Positions 16,162-25,325 of a stretch of 33,755 bases of DNA are shown here, in pieces. The position numbers were made by a program, and so were the translations under genes. The notes below the pieces were generated by a model. It saw nothing but the letters and a program-made list of their open reading frames with translations, had not been told where the DNA came from and ran no database searches. Position 1 is the stretch's first letter; each line of letters opens with the position of its first letter. The DNA is from JAFDZV01 sp966128725. GTDB taxonomy: Bacteria > Bacteroidota > Ignavibacteria > OLB7. Location: NCBI GenBank assembly GCA_966128725.1, contig CBHYLN010000049.1:1-33755 (forward strand), in the 5' to 3' direction.

Positions 16162-16665
16162 ATGATCCCATACCACGGCAAATATCGTGGCAAGGTCGAA
16201 GCCAATAAGGATCCGAAAAATCTCGGCCGAATCCAGATAAGCGTTCCTTCGGTGTTAGGCGAAGGAAAAGCGAGCTGGGCCTATCCATGTGTGCCGTACG
16301 CCGGCAAAAATGTCGGCATGCTTTCGCTGCCACCCGTCGGAGCGAATATCTGGGTGGAGTTCGAGGGCGGTGATCCCGATTACCCCATCTGGGTTGGGTG
16401 TTTCTGGGGCGAAGGTGAAATGCCGGAGATCCCTGAAGAGAAGCCCGGGCAGGAGATCTGCAAGTTCTGGAAAACCGAGCGCGGGTACGTTGTCTTTAAC
16501 GACGACGACGGGCATATCACCATCAAGGTAAACGACTCGCAGTTCATCAAACTTGAACACGACAAGATCACTATCGACGACGGCGAAGGGCCCAACTTTG
16601 GCACGATTGTCCTTCACTGCCAGGCCGTTACGATCAACAAGGATGGGCTGGAGGTTGATGTATGA
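16162..16665 (+). CDS. Spike protein, gp5/VgrG OB-fold (baseplate assembly protein V-like)
   Basis: This 167-residue protein starts with an OB-fold of the gp5/VgrG type: YRGKVEANKDPKNLGRIQI, then YPCVPYAGKNVGMLSLPPVG, IWVEFEGGDPDYPIWVGCFW. A short beta-strand tail follows (GYVVFNDDDGHITIKVND, LEHDKITIDDG) that would form the trimeric spike shaft. No lysozyme or other enzymatic domain is present. AGAGGT precedes the ATG. The gene follows the separate hub gene and overlaps the PAAR-like gene by 4 bp (ATGA, 16662-16665), consistent with co-assembly of spike and tip. Confidence 0.92.
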   Translation: MIPYHGKYRGKVEANKDPKNLGRIQISVPSVLGEGKASWAYPCVPYAGKNVGMLSLPPVGANIWVEFEGGDPDYPIWVGCFWGEGEMPEIPEEKPGQEICKFWKTERGYVVFNDDDGHITIKVNDSQFIKLEHDKITIDDGEGPNFGTIVLHCQAVTINKDGLEVDV

Positions 16666-16991
16666 CACGCCGTGTGATCAACATTGACACCGAGATCATC
16701 TGCACACACGGCGCTTCGGTTGTTTACAGCATTCTGCATCCCCGGCTGTTGAGCCGTAATGTGAAGGTCTGCGGAGCGTCGGTCGTGACCGTGATGGACA
16801 AGTACCCGCTGATCAAGGGCGCGTGCGGGCTTACACAGGCGCGGTGTGTGGAGGTTATCTGGCCCGGGCCTGCCGAGCGTGTAAGCGTGCGGCGTGCGAA
16901 GATCCTGATCTACCGTAGCGATGGGAAGTGTATCCCGAACATGACGCCGAAGCAGATCACCACCATTCAACAACGAGTAAAGGCCACATGA
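16662..16991 (+). CDS. PAAR-like spike tip protein
   Basis: This 109-residue protein has a Cys/His pattern typical of PAAR-like tips of eCIS: C14-T-H16 near the start, C37, C55, C62 and C90, with KGACGLTQARCVEVIWPG in the middle and DGKCIPN near the end. Such proteins cap the spike, usually with a bound metal ion, and can carry cargo. It has no extension domain, so it is a plain tip. Both ends overlap neighbours by 4 bp (spike upstream, gp25-like protein downstream), placing it in the expected Afp10-like role, although the gene order has the tip before the gp25-like gene. Confidence 0.82.
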   Translation: MTRRVINIDTEIICTHGASVVYSILHPRLLSRNVKVCGASVVTVMDKYPLIKGACGLTQARCVEVIWPGPAERVSVRRAKILIYRSDGKCIPNMTPKQITTIQQRVKAT

Positions 16992-17347
16992 TGCAGATCG
17001 ACTATCCAGTTCGGCTCGACGGTCACGGCCGGGTGGCGCAAACCACCAACACGGATCACATCCGCGACATGATCGAGCAGGTGCTGTTCACCTCGCCGGG
17101 CGAACGTGTGAACCGACCCGATTTCGGCTGCGGGCTGACGCGCCTGGTGTTTGCACCGATCGGCGAGGAACTTGTGACCACAACGGAATACATGATCCAT
17201 GGATCATTGCAACAATGGCTTGGACATCTGATCACGGTGGATGCTGTGGTGGTGGAGTCGAGCGACTCGACGATCTATATCAACGTGCGGTATGTGGTGC
17301 TCGGCAGCGACCAGAGCAGCACCGCACAGTTTACCATGGAGGTGTGA
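16988..17347 (+). CDS. gp25-like baseplate wedge protein (Afp9-like)
   Basis: This 119-residue protein carries the gp25/lysozyme-like wedge signature: DHIRDMIEQVLFTSPGERVN followed by RPDFGCGLTRLVFAP, then a C-terminal strand region (TIYINVRYVVLG, AQFTMEV). gp25-like proteins bind the sheath at the baseplate and start sheath polymerisation. The start is the ATG at 16988 within the ATGATG that overlaps the tip gene stop; upstream in-frame codons read through the tip gene and are not used. GGAGGTG at its 3' end serves the next gene. Confidence 0.93.
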   Translation: MMQIDYPVRLDGHGRVAQTTNTDHIRDMIEQVLFTSPGERVNRPDFGCGLTRLVFAPIGEELVTTTEYMIHGSLQQWLGHLITVDAVVVESSDSTIYINVRYVVLGSDQSSTAQFTMEV

Positions 17348-17350
17348 TAG

Positions 17351-19948
17351 ATGGCGACGCAATACCATTGCGGGAGTGATATGCGCAGGGCGGCCGTGCG
17401 TGATGATGACACGATGAACGGCATCGATTACCTGCAGGTGGTTGACCTCGACTACCGCGACATCTTCCCGGGCGCACCTGCCCTGCAGGACGCGAACCGC
17501 CAACGGTTGCTGTTGATTCACATGATGAAGCCGATCGCGACCGAGGAGGAGCCGTCCACCTTCACACAGGAACATCTGCGGCTTGCCGGAGGCGTGCGGA
17601 TAAAGCCGGTATCGATACTGTGGGCGCGTACGGCCGCGGCCATCGTTGCCGATGTGGATAACAGCGAGCTGGATCCGGAGCTTGCGGAGGCCGAGGTGGC
17701 CTATATCGCTGCTCTGGCCGATCCATACTCGGTCCTTGTTGTGCGCGTGGATGGCGCCGGCGACTTCAGCAGCTATACGCTTCGTCTGGTGACCTCGCAG
17801 TCGGACTCGACCCCGCCCGACAATTTCGATGTTCAGCTCGCTGAGGTGGTCTTCTCGTTCAAGGTGGAATGCCCAACCGACTTCGATTGCCGCCCGAACG
17901 ACGATTGCCCGCTGCCGCAGCGCGAGGACGAGCCGCTGATCGATTATTTGACGAAGGATTACGAAACCTTCCGACGGATGATGCTCGATCGGTTGTCGTT
18001 CACCCTGCCGGATTGGGCCGAACGCAGTCCGGCCGATGTTGGCGTGGCGCTGGTGGAGCTGCTGGCCTACACGGCCGATTACCTGAGCTATTATCAGGAT
18101 GCCGTTGCCAACGAGGCCTACCTGGGCACTGCGCGCAAGCGTGTATCCATGCGCCGCCATGCGCGCCTGCTGGATTACCCGATGCACGATGGCCGCAATG
18201 CCCGCTGCTGGTTGCACGTGGCCGTGAGCGCACCCGGCGTTATCGTGCCGGCCGGCACGGCAATCCTTACCAAGAGCAAGGGGCTGGCCACCACGATCCC
18301 GACCACCGTGCCGCCCAAGGATCCCGATGTGCTGATCGCCACGGCGCTTTCCGAGGGCGCGCAGGCGTTCGAGACAATGGAGGAGGCCGTTCTCTACAGC
18401 TCCCACAACACCATCCAGTTCTACACCTGGCTGAACGAGGAATGCTGTATCGCCAAGGGAGCAACCAGGGCAACCCTGGTGGACAATAACTCGAACCGAT
18501 TGCGGCTGCGTGTTGGGGATGTGCTGGTGTTCGAGGAGGTAGCCGGCGCCGATACGGGGTTGGCCGCCGACGCCGATCCCACCAAGCGCCATGCCGTGCG
18601 CCTTACGAAGGTGTCGCCGGAGGCCACCGCCGCCACTGTCTCCGGGCATGAACAACGAACGGCCGCCACGTTGGTTACCGACGCGCTTACCGGCATCGGA
18701 ATCGTTGAGATTGAGTGGCACGAGGAGGATGCGCTGCCGTTCACGATGTGTGTGTCGGCAACGGTGGATGGCGCGCTGGTCTCGAACCTTACCGTGGCGC
18801 GCGGCAACATCATCCCGGCCGATCAGGGCTGGACGATCTCGAGCCAGGAGTCGCTTGATCCGGCAACCGTGCCGCTGGTTGGGACGTACCGTCCGCAGCT
18901 TCTGGTGCCCGACATCACGTTCAGCCTGCCGTACGACTCGCAGGCAGCGCGGGACGGCTCCGCCAGCGAGGTGATGCAACTGCGGCTGGACCGCGCCCTG
19001 CCGGCCGTGCGCCTGGAGGGCAACGACGAAACATGGCTGCCGCAACGCGACCTGTTGAACAGCGACCGCTTTGCCCTGGAGTTCGTTGTGGAAACCGAGG
19101 ACGACGGTACCGCCTTCCTCCGGTTTGGCGACGATACCAACGGCCGGCGCCCCTCGGCGGACACCGAGTTCACGCCGGCCTACCGTGTGGGCAACGGTCG
19201 CGTAGGCAATGTTGGCGCCGGAGCCATAGCGCACCTGATGATGGAGCACTCCTCGATTACCGGCGTGCGAAATCCGATGCCGGCAACCGGCGGCACGGAC
19301 CCCGAAGGGACCGAGCAGGTGCGGCTGTACGCGCCGCAGGCCTTCCGCCGGCAGGAGCGCGCCGTGCTAGTGTCGGACTATGCCGAGGTTGCCGAGCGCC
19401 ATCCCGATGTACAGAAGGCGCAGGCGACGCTTCGCTGGACCGGCAGTTGGCACACCGTGTTCATCACGGTTGATCGCCGCGGAGGTTCCGCCGTCGACTC
19501 CGCGTTCCGCGCCGAGCTGCTCGATTTCATGGACAAGTACCGGCTGATCGATCGCGATCTGGAAATCAGCGGGCCTGTGTATGTGCCGCTTGATATCGCA
19601 ATCGATGTGTGCGTGAAGCAGGGGTACTACCGTGGCCCGGTGAAGGCCGCGCTGTTGCGGAAGCTGGGCAGCCGAATGCTTCCGGATGGCACCCTGGGCT
19701 TTTTCCATCCAGACAATCTCACCTTCAACCAACCCATGTATCTCAGCCGCCTGGTGACTGCCGCCGCCGATGTGCCGGGCGTGAACTGGGTTACCGTGAC
19801 ACGCTTCAAGCGCTGGGGCATGCGCGAAAACGGCGAACTGGATTCGGGTGTAATCGATATCGGACGTCTGGAGATCGCGCGGCTGGACAACGATCCCAGT
19901 GCTCCTGAAAACGGAAGACTGATACTCAACATGAATGGGGGGCTATGA
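17351..19948 (+). CDS. Baseplate J-like wedge protein 1 (Afp11-like)
   Basis: This 865-residue protein contains an N-terminal eCIS-specific region (about 1-190) and then the hallmark stretch LTKDYETFRRMMLDRLSFTL, SPADVGVALVELLAYTADYL, and SYYQDAVANEAYLGTARKR, typical of gp6/GpJ-like wedge proteins in eCIS. The C-terminal half has the gp47/J-type segment (ERHPDVQKAQATLRWTGSWH, DKYRLIDRDLEISGP, VDIAIDV-like) that packs against the hub. It is expected to form the wedge ring of the baseplate. It begins 3 bp after the gp25-like gene and overlaps the second J-like gene by 4 bp. Confidence 0.92.
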   Translation: MATQYHCGSDMRRAAVRDDDTMNGIDYLQVVDLDYRDIFPGAPALQDANRQRLLLIHMMKPIATEEEPSTFTQEHLRLAGGVRIKPVSILWARTAAAIVADVDNSELDPELAEAEVAYIAALADPYSVLVVRVDGAGDFSSYTLRLVTSQSDSTPPDNFDVQLAEVVFSFKVECPTDFDCRPNDDCPLPQREDEPLIDYLTKDYETFRRMMLDRLSFTLPDWAERSPADVGVALVELLAYTADYLSYYQDAVANEAYLGTARKRVSMRRHARLLDYPMHDGRNARCWLHVAVSAPGVIVPAGTAILTKSKGLATTIPTTVPPKDPDVLIATALSEGAQAFETMEEAVLYSSHNTIQFYTWLNEECCIAKGATRATLVDNNSNRLRLRVGDVLVFEEVAGADTGLAADADPTKRHAVRLTKVSPEATAATVSGHEQRTAATLVTDALTGIGIVEIEWHEEDALPFTMCVSATVDGALVSNLTVARGNIIPADQGWTISSQESLDPATVPLVGTYRPQLLVPDITFSLPYDSQAARDGSASEVMQLRLDRALPAVRLEGNDETWLPQRDLLNSDRFALEFVVETEDDGTAFLRFGDDTNGRRPSADTEFTPAYRVGNGRVGNVGAGAIAHLMMEHSSITGVRNPMPATGGTDPEGTEQVRLYAPQAFRRQERAVLVSDYAEVAERHPDVQKAQATLRWTGSWHTVFITVDRRGGSAVDSAFRAELLDFMDKYRLIDRDLEISGPVYVPLDIAIDVCVKQGYYRGPVKAALLRKLGSRMLPDGTLGFFHPDNLTFNQPMYLSRLVTAAADVPGVNWVTVTRFKRWGMRENGELDSGVIDIGRLEIARLDNDPSAPENGRLILNMNGGL

Positions 19949-22900
19949 GCACCGTGAATCAGAAACTCGAAACTTGCGGTTGCTGCGATCCGGGAGTTCC
20001 CTCGCAGACCGTGATCAGCAACCGCTCGGGGCTGCCGCGTCTGGGGTATCGTATCGGCACACATGCCGATTTCTTCAAGCGCATGCTGCATCGGATCCCC
20101 TATCAGGTGATTCCGGACGGTGATTACGCCGGCGAACGCCCGCTTGGCGGCCTTACCACACGCAGCCTGGACGACCCCTCGATTGCCCTGCTGGATGCCT
20201 GGGCGATGTCGCTCGACGTGCTCACGTTTTATCAGGAGCAGCTTGCCAACGAAGGATTCCTGCGCACGTCAACCGAGCGCCGTTCGGTGCTGGAGCTTGC
20301 CAGGTCGATCGGCTACGAGCTGAACCCCGGTGTTGCCGCCGGCACATGGCTTGCCTTCCAATTGGCCACCGGACCCAAGAACCCCAGGACGGTACGGATT
20401 GCCGTTGGCATGCAGTTGCTGAGTGTGCCGCAGAAGGACGAGCTGCCGCAGCGTTTCGAGGTTGCCGAGGAAATGGAAGCCCGTCCGGATTGGAACCGCA
20501 TGGTGGCCCTGACACGCGAGACGCCGCGGATCACCGCCGACACCACCGTTATCCACCTGAAGGGAACCGGCACGGCGTTGCAGCCCGGCGACCTGTTGTT
20601 GCTGGTGGGCGACGAGCGCGCTTCCAATCCCCGCAGCGATCGCTGGGTTGTGGTGACAATCTCCTCGGTGGAGATCAATGCCGATCGCAATACCGTGCTG
20701 ACGCTCGACAAAAGCCCGCGCGAGGTTCGCGGCGAGGCAGCGATGCCCGCCAATCCCCGTGTGTTCGCGCTGCGTACGCGCACGTCGCTGTTTGGCTATA
20801 ACGCCCCGGATTGGAAGATCCTTACGCAGGCGATGCGCGGGAACTTTGGCAACGGCGACGATTGGCAGGGATTAAGCGTGCCGGCGGATGCGGCGTTCGA
20901 CCTTGCCGCCGAGTTCCCGCGCGTGGTGCCTGGTAGCTGGGTGGTGCTGAGCGGACCGGTTGAACGGACCATCGACGGCCAGACCAGCACAACGCGCGCG
21001 ATGCGCCTGTACCGTGTACGTACGGCCGAGCATACCTCGCGCACGGATTTCACGTTGACCGCGCAGGTAACACACGTGGTGCCGGATACGCCGCCGCCCG
21101 GGCCGGTTCTTGTGGGCGAAAGCGCTGATGCCGCCAGCCGGGATGCGTTCCAGGTACGCGGCACGCAGGTGCTGGCCGAGAGCGAGCTGCTGGAGCTGGC
21201 CGAAGCGCCTGTTGTGCAGCCCGTGCAGGGGGCCACGATTGTGGTGCAGGGCAACGTGCTCGGCCTGACGCCGGGGCGCTCGGTGATCGTAAGCGGAACA
21301 CATCCGCGCATGTTGATGACACGGACCCTTGTTGACGCCCTGGCCCAGGTTGGCAGTACAGGTTATCGTGTGATCGTGCGCGAGGGCGCGGCATTCGAGG
21401 TGCTGGCGCCGTCGACACCGCGCGACCAATCCGATACCGCCATCGAGGGCGCATCGCTGTGCCGTGCAGGCGGCGCTGGCTGCGACGACTGGCAACTGCT
21501 GGAGCCCGGCGGCACCCGAAGGCGCATCGCACTGCCGCGTGGCAGCTATCGATGGGCCGACCCGCCTGCCGATGCCGACCAGATAAGCGAAGTTGCGGTG
21601 ATCCGATCGGTCAGCAACGACAACAACAACACCACCATCACATTCGAATCCGCCCTCACGAACATCTACGACCGCGCAAGCGCTGCCGTGCTCGGTAACG
21701 TGGCCCGGGCAACCCACGGCGCATCGGTGGCCGAGGTTCTGGGAAGCGGTGATGCCACGGTGCCCAACCAGCGGTTCAAGCTGAAGAAGCCGCCGCTTAC
21801 GCACATCGCCGCGCCCACCGCAACCGGCGCCAAGAGCACGCTTGAAGTGCGCGTAAACGGTGTGCTGTGGCAGGAGGTGCCGTACCTGTATGGTCGTGGC
21901 GCCCGCGAGGAAGTGTACATCGTGCGCATCAACAACGAGGGTGAGGCCAGCGTGATCTTCGGCGACGGGCGCAACGGCGCGCGCCTGCCAAGCGGTTTGG
22001 ACAATGTGGCCGCATCGTATCGAAGCGGGATCGGCCTGGAAGGCGAGGTGCCGGTGGATTCGTTGACCATCATGCAATCGCGGCCGCTAGGTGTGTCCGA
22101 CGTCACCAACCCGGTTGCCGCCACGGGCGCGGCGTCGGCCGAGCACATGGAGGACGCTCGCAGGAACGCTCCCACAACGGTGCTCACGTTCGAGCGAATC
22201 GTTTCGCTGCGTGACTTCGAGGACTTCTCGCAATCGTTCGCCGGTGTCGCCAAGGCACAGGCGGAGATTCTGTGGAACGGGAGCCGGCAGATTGTTCATG
22301 TGACGATCGGCGGGTCCAACGGGAAGCCCGCGGGGCCTGGGCTGCGGCGGAACCTGGCAACCGCGATCGACGCATTGCGCGATCGTACAATCGAGATGCG
22401 CATCGGCAGCTATCGCGAGAAGCGGTTCAACCTGAAGGCGCGTGTGATCTGCGATCCCCGATATCTGGTTGACGTTGTTACCGCGAACGTGCAGGCCGCG
22501 TTGCTGGAGGCGTTCTCCTACGACCGGCGGTCGTTTGCGCAAAGCGTGAGCTCGTCGGAAGTGATCAGCGTGATTCAGAAAGTGGCCGGCGTGGTGTACG
22601 TGGATCTGGACGAGCTGTACATCAGCACGCTTTCCGACTGCGGCGGATCGGCAACACCGCGACTGGTGTATGTGCTTACGGCCTCGCGCGCCAAGTGGGT
22701 TGATTCGCGTTCGCGCTGTGGCGGGCGCAGCGGTGGCGGATTGCTGCTTACAGGCGGTATTACCGTGGAGCAACAGCAGCAGCAGCTTGGCACGGGCGCG
22801 TCGTCGTTGCCGCTTACCGGCGGCATCACCCTGGCGGGCCAGCAGAGCGGGCTTTCCACAACCGATACATCACTGCCGCTTACCGGCTATACAACGGTGA

Positions 22901-23118
22901 CCACAAGCACCGGCGCCACCAGAAACGTGGTGATCGAGGGGCTGAGCCCGTTCCAGGCCAATGTGCTGGTGGGGACCCCGCTGCCGGGCGCCGTGCCGGG
23001 CGGCCCGACACCAACCGCGCGTGATACCGCAAGCACGATTCTGGAGGCCGAGCTTCTGCTAATCAATCCGGCCGGCATCACCATCTCGGCGTTCATCGAT
23101 CAGCAATCGAAATCTTGA
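19945..23118 (+). CDS. Baseplate J-like wedge protein 2 (Afp12-like) with repeat-bearing C-terminal tail
   Basis: This 1057-residue protein has N-terminal features of the large eCIS wedge protein: NRSGLPRLGYRIGTHADFF, DPSIALLDAWAMSLDVLTFY and LANEGFLRTSTERRSVLELA. A J-like domain follows late in the chain (RIVSLRDFEDFSQSFAGVAK, KAQAEILWNGSRQIVHVTIG). After the expected end of the fold (about residue 918) there is a Gly/Ser/Thr/Gln-rich tail containing three copies of a 22-residue repeat that begins LxLTG (933, 955, 977). The tail is unusual for the family and may be a flexible linker or docking segment. The gene overlaps its upstream neighbour by 4 bp (ATGA) and is followed 14 bp later by the tail-I-like gene. 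Confidence 0.9.
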   Translation: MSTVNQKLETCGCCDPGVPSQTVISNRSGLPRLGYRIGTHADFFKRMLHRIPYQVIPDGDYAGERPLGGLTTRSLDDPSIALLDAWAMSLDVLTFYQEQLANEGFLRTSTERRSVLELARSIGYELNPGVAAGTWLAFQLATGPKNPRTVRIAVGMQLLSVPQKDELPQRFEVAEEMEARPDWNRMVALTRETPRITADTTVIHLKGTGTALQPGDLLLLVGDERASNPRSDRWVVVTISSVEINADRNTVLTLDKSPREVRGEAAMPANPRVFALRTRTSLFGYNAPDWKILTQAMRGNFGNGDDWQGLSVPADAAFDLAAEFPRVVPGSWVVLSGPVERTIDGQTSTTRAMRLYRVRTAEHTSRTDFTLTAQVTHVVPDTPPPGPVLVGESADAASRDAFQVRGTQVLAESELLELAEAPVVQPVQGATIVVQGNVLGLTPGRSVIVSGTHPRMLMTRTLVDALAQVGSTGYRVIVREGAAFEVLAPSTPRDQSDTAIEGASLCRAGGAGCDDWQLLEPGGTRRRIALPRGSYRWADPPADADQISEVAVIRSVSNDNNNTTITFESALTNIYDRASAAVLGNVARATHGASVAEVLGSGDATVPNQRFKLKKPPLTHIAAPTATGAKSTLEVRVNGVLWQEVPYLYGRGAREEVYIVRINNEGEASVIFGDGRNGARLPSGLDNVAASYRSGIGLEGEVPVDSLTIMQSRPLGVSDVTNPVAATGAASAEHMEDARRNAPTTVLTFERIVSLRDFEDFSQSFAGVAKAQAEILWNGSRQIVHVTIGGSNGKPAGPGLRRNLATAIDALRDRTIEMRIGSYREKRFNLKARVICDPRYLVDVVTANVQAALLEAFSYDRRSFAQSVSSSEVISVIQKVAGVVYVDLDELYISTLSDCGGSATPRLVYVLTASRAKWVDSRSRCGGRSGGGLLLTGGITVEQQQQQLGTGASSLPLTGGITLAGQQSGLSTTDTSLPLTGYTTVTTSTGATRNVVIEGLSPFQANVLVGTPLPGAVPGGPTPTARDTASTILEAELLLINPAGITISAFIDQQSKS
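22741..22938 (+). repeat. Three in-frame 66-bp repeats at the 3' end of the second J-like gene
   Basis: Units start at 22741, 22807 and 22873, exactly 66 bp apart. They encode LLLTGGITV, LPLTGGITL and LPLTGYTTV, each followed by a polar 13-residue stretch. The DNA has diverged, so the repeat is old or has been kept for protein function. Confidence 0.75.
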
Positions 23119-23132
23119 AATAAGGAACGGCC

Positions 23133-25307
23133 ATGAGTTCTACCACCGATCGTCTTTACAACCTTCTTCCCGCTGTATACCGCGCTCGCGATCAGAAGAT
23201 CGGCGGCGAGGCCCTGCGCGCATTGCTCGGCGTGATCGAGACGGAATATCAGGCCATCCTGGATGATATCGGTACGCTGTACGACAACTGGTTCATCGAA
23301 ACCTGCCAGGATTGGGTGGTGCCGTACATCGGCGACCTGCTTGGCGTTCGCGAGTTGAACGCCATCCCGAACGGAGCATTCAGCCGGCGCGCGTACGTGG
23401 CCAATACGCTGGCCTATCGCAAGCGCAAGGGCACGCCGGCGGTGGTTGAGCAGTTGGCCCGCGATGTTACCGGCTGGCCCTCGCGCGTGGTGGAGTACTT
23501 CCAACTGATGGGACAAACTCAGCATCTGAACCACATCCGCGCCGGCAATACGCTGCTCGACATCCGCGGCGCGGCGCGATTGGAGCGGATTGGCACGCCG
23601 TTCGAGCAGGCAGCCTACACTGCCGAGGTGCGCCGCATCTCGCGCCGGGCCGGCCGGTACAACATTCCCAGCGTCGGCATCTATCAATGGCGACTTGGTT
23701 CCTATCCGGTGTACGAGGCGCAGGCGGCCGTTGTCAACAAAGCCGCGGAAGGCGTTGGCAGTGTGGCCGGGAAGTTCTTCCGATTCAGCCAATTGAACGC
23801 CGACATGCCGCTGTTCAACCGGCCCGAGACCGAACAGAGCATCACCACGCTGGCGCAGGAGATCAACGTGCCGGGCGCGCTTCGCCGCAGGCCGCTGTTC
23901 GATGAGCTGGAGGCACGGCGCGCCGCCGTTGATGCCGGGCGGAACCCCGTGGAAATCTACTTCGACGAGCAGCCCGTGATCGAGCTGCGCTACCGTGAGG
24001 ACGCGGAGGACCCGTATACCGATGTCCCGCCGGAGAACATTCGCATATGCCATCTGGGTGTCTGGCACGAACCGGAGGACGCCGACGATTTTCTGGTTGA
24101 TCCGGTGTTGGGCCGCATTGCCGCCAAGGGCACGCGGAGCTTCAACGACGTTCGCGTTACCTATTCGTACGGCTTCAGCGCCGACGTCGGCGGCGGCTCG
24201 TACAACCGGCGCTCCACGCTGGTTACCGCCACCCCGGGCGATACCACGGTGCATACGGTGACCGTGGCGAAGAACGACCTGCCGGATGGCCCACCGGATT
24301 ACGATTCGCTGGTTGATGCCGTGTTGGATTTCGTTGCCGACGAGGACGAGCGCGATTGGATCATCAACGTCGCCGACAGCAGCACCTATGCCGACTTCGT
24401 TACCCTCGAGGTTGCCGCAACTTCCAGTCCGGAAGGCAGCCGACGCCTGATCATCCAGGCGCACGACGGTGAACGCCCCACCTTGCAGCTCGGCGGGGCG
24501 TGGTTGATCGATTCGGCCGATGCGACGCTCTCGATAACGCTGAACGGCTTTCTGGTGATTGGTGCCGTTGAGCTTGCCGGCGAATGCGCGCAGTTGGAAT
24601 TGCTGCACACCACGCTGGTGCCTGGCCGCAGCCTGACCACAGACGGCGAGCCGGCTTTCGCCGCTGACTCGCTGAACGTGGCAATCGAAACGCCCGACAT
24701 GCAGATCGTGATGCAATCCTGCATCACCGGGCCAATCAACGTTGGCGAGTTCGCCGCGCGTTCGATTGCCATTACCGACAGCATCATCGACGGCTTCGGC
24801 GGCCCGGGCCAGGGCCTGCAGGCGGTGTACGGTGGTACCGGCGAGGATGATGCCGTATTGCCGGCGGCGCCGGCATCGTTCACACGCAGCACCGTGCTGG
24901 GCGGTGTTTCCGTATCGGAGCTGACGCTTGCGTCGGAATCGATTTTCACCGACACGGTGATCGCGAAACGCCGCCAGGTTGGCTGCGCTCGATTCTGTTA
25001 TCTGCCGCCGGGCTCGCGAACACCACAACGATACTATTGCCAACCGGACACCGCCGCGCTCAAGGACACCGCCGGCAACGTGCTGGAGCGTGTGAAGCCG
25101 CAGTTCACTTCGCTGCGATACGGCGATCCGGCCTATGCACAGTTAACCACAAGCACGCCGCTCGAGATCCGATCAGGGGCCGAGGACGGCTCGGAAATGG
25201 GAGCGTTCAATCAATTGAAGCAGCCGCAGCGCGAGGCCAACCTGCGCATCGGACTCGAGGAGTATATGCGCCTCGGGCTGGACACCGGAACGTTCTTCGT
25301 CACCTAA
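23133..25307 (+). CDS. Tail protein I-like baseplate protein with beta-helix-like region
   Basis: This 724-residue protein starts with a gpI-like segment (DRLYNLLPAVYRARD, VIETEYQAILDDIGTLYDNW, CQDWVVPYIGDLLGV). A middle region with FNDVRVTYSYGFSADVGGGS follows. Residues about 416-616 read like a right-handed beta-helix (RRLIIQAHDGERPTLQLGG, SITLNGFLVIGAVELAG, SIAITDSIIDGFGG). The C-terminus (SLRYGDPAYAQLTTSTPLEI, SEMGAFNQLKQPQREANLRI) is characteristic of eCIS tail-I proteins, by my recollection of the family. It probably connects the baseplate wedges to fibres. AAGGA precedes the ATG. The DUF6519-type gene follows 18 bp downstream. Confidence 0.87.
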   Translation: MSSTTDRLYNLLPAVYRARDQKIGGEALRALLGVIETEYQAILDDIGTLYDNWFIETCQDWVVPYIGDLLGVRELNAIPNGAFSRRAYVANTLAYRKRKGTPAVVEQLARDVTGWPSRVVEYFQLMGQTQHLNHIRAGNTLLDIRGAARLERIGTPFEQAAYTAEVRRISRRAGRYNIPSVGIYQWRLGSYPVYEAQAAVVNKAAEGVGSVAGKFFRFSQLNADMPLFNRPETEQSITTLAQEINVPGALRRRPLFDELEARRAAVDAGRNPVEIYFDEQPVIELRYREDAEDPYTDVPPENIRICHLGVWHEPEDADDFLVDPVLGRIAAKGTRSFNDVRVTYSYGFSADVGGGSYNRRSTLVTATPGDTTVHTVTVAKNDLPDGPPDYDSLVDAVLDFVADEDERDWIINVADSSTYADFVTLEVAATSSPEGSRRLIIQAHDGERPTLQLGGAWLIDSADATLSITLNGFLVIGAVELAGECAQLELLHTTLVPGRSLTTDGEPAFAADSLNVAIETPDMQIVMQSCITGPINVGEFAARSIAITDSIIDGFGGPGQGLQAVYGGTGEDDAVLPAAPASFTRSTVLGGVSVSELTLASESIFTDTVIAKRRQVGCARFCYLPPGSRTPQRYYCQPDTAALKDTAGNVLERVKPQFTSLRYGDPAYAQLTTSTPLEIRSGAEDGSEMGAFNQLKQPQREANLRIGLEEYMRLGLDTGTFFVT

Positions 25308-25325
25308 CCACAGGAGTATTCATAC

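Noticed and set aside
17204..19249. Open frame of 681 codons on the minus strand
   Set aside because: It is antisense to the gp25-like and baseplate J genes, which carry clear family motifs. The antisense product has low-complexity composition.
23100..25043. Open frame of 647 codons on the minus strand
   Set aside because: Antisense shadow of the tail-I-like gene, with no motif or plausible start context.
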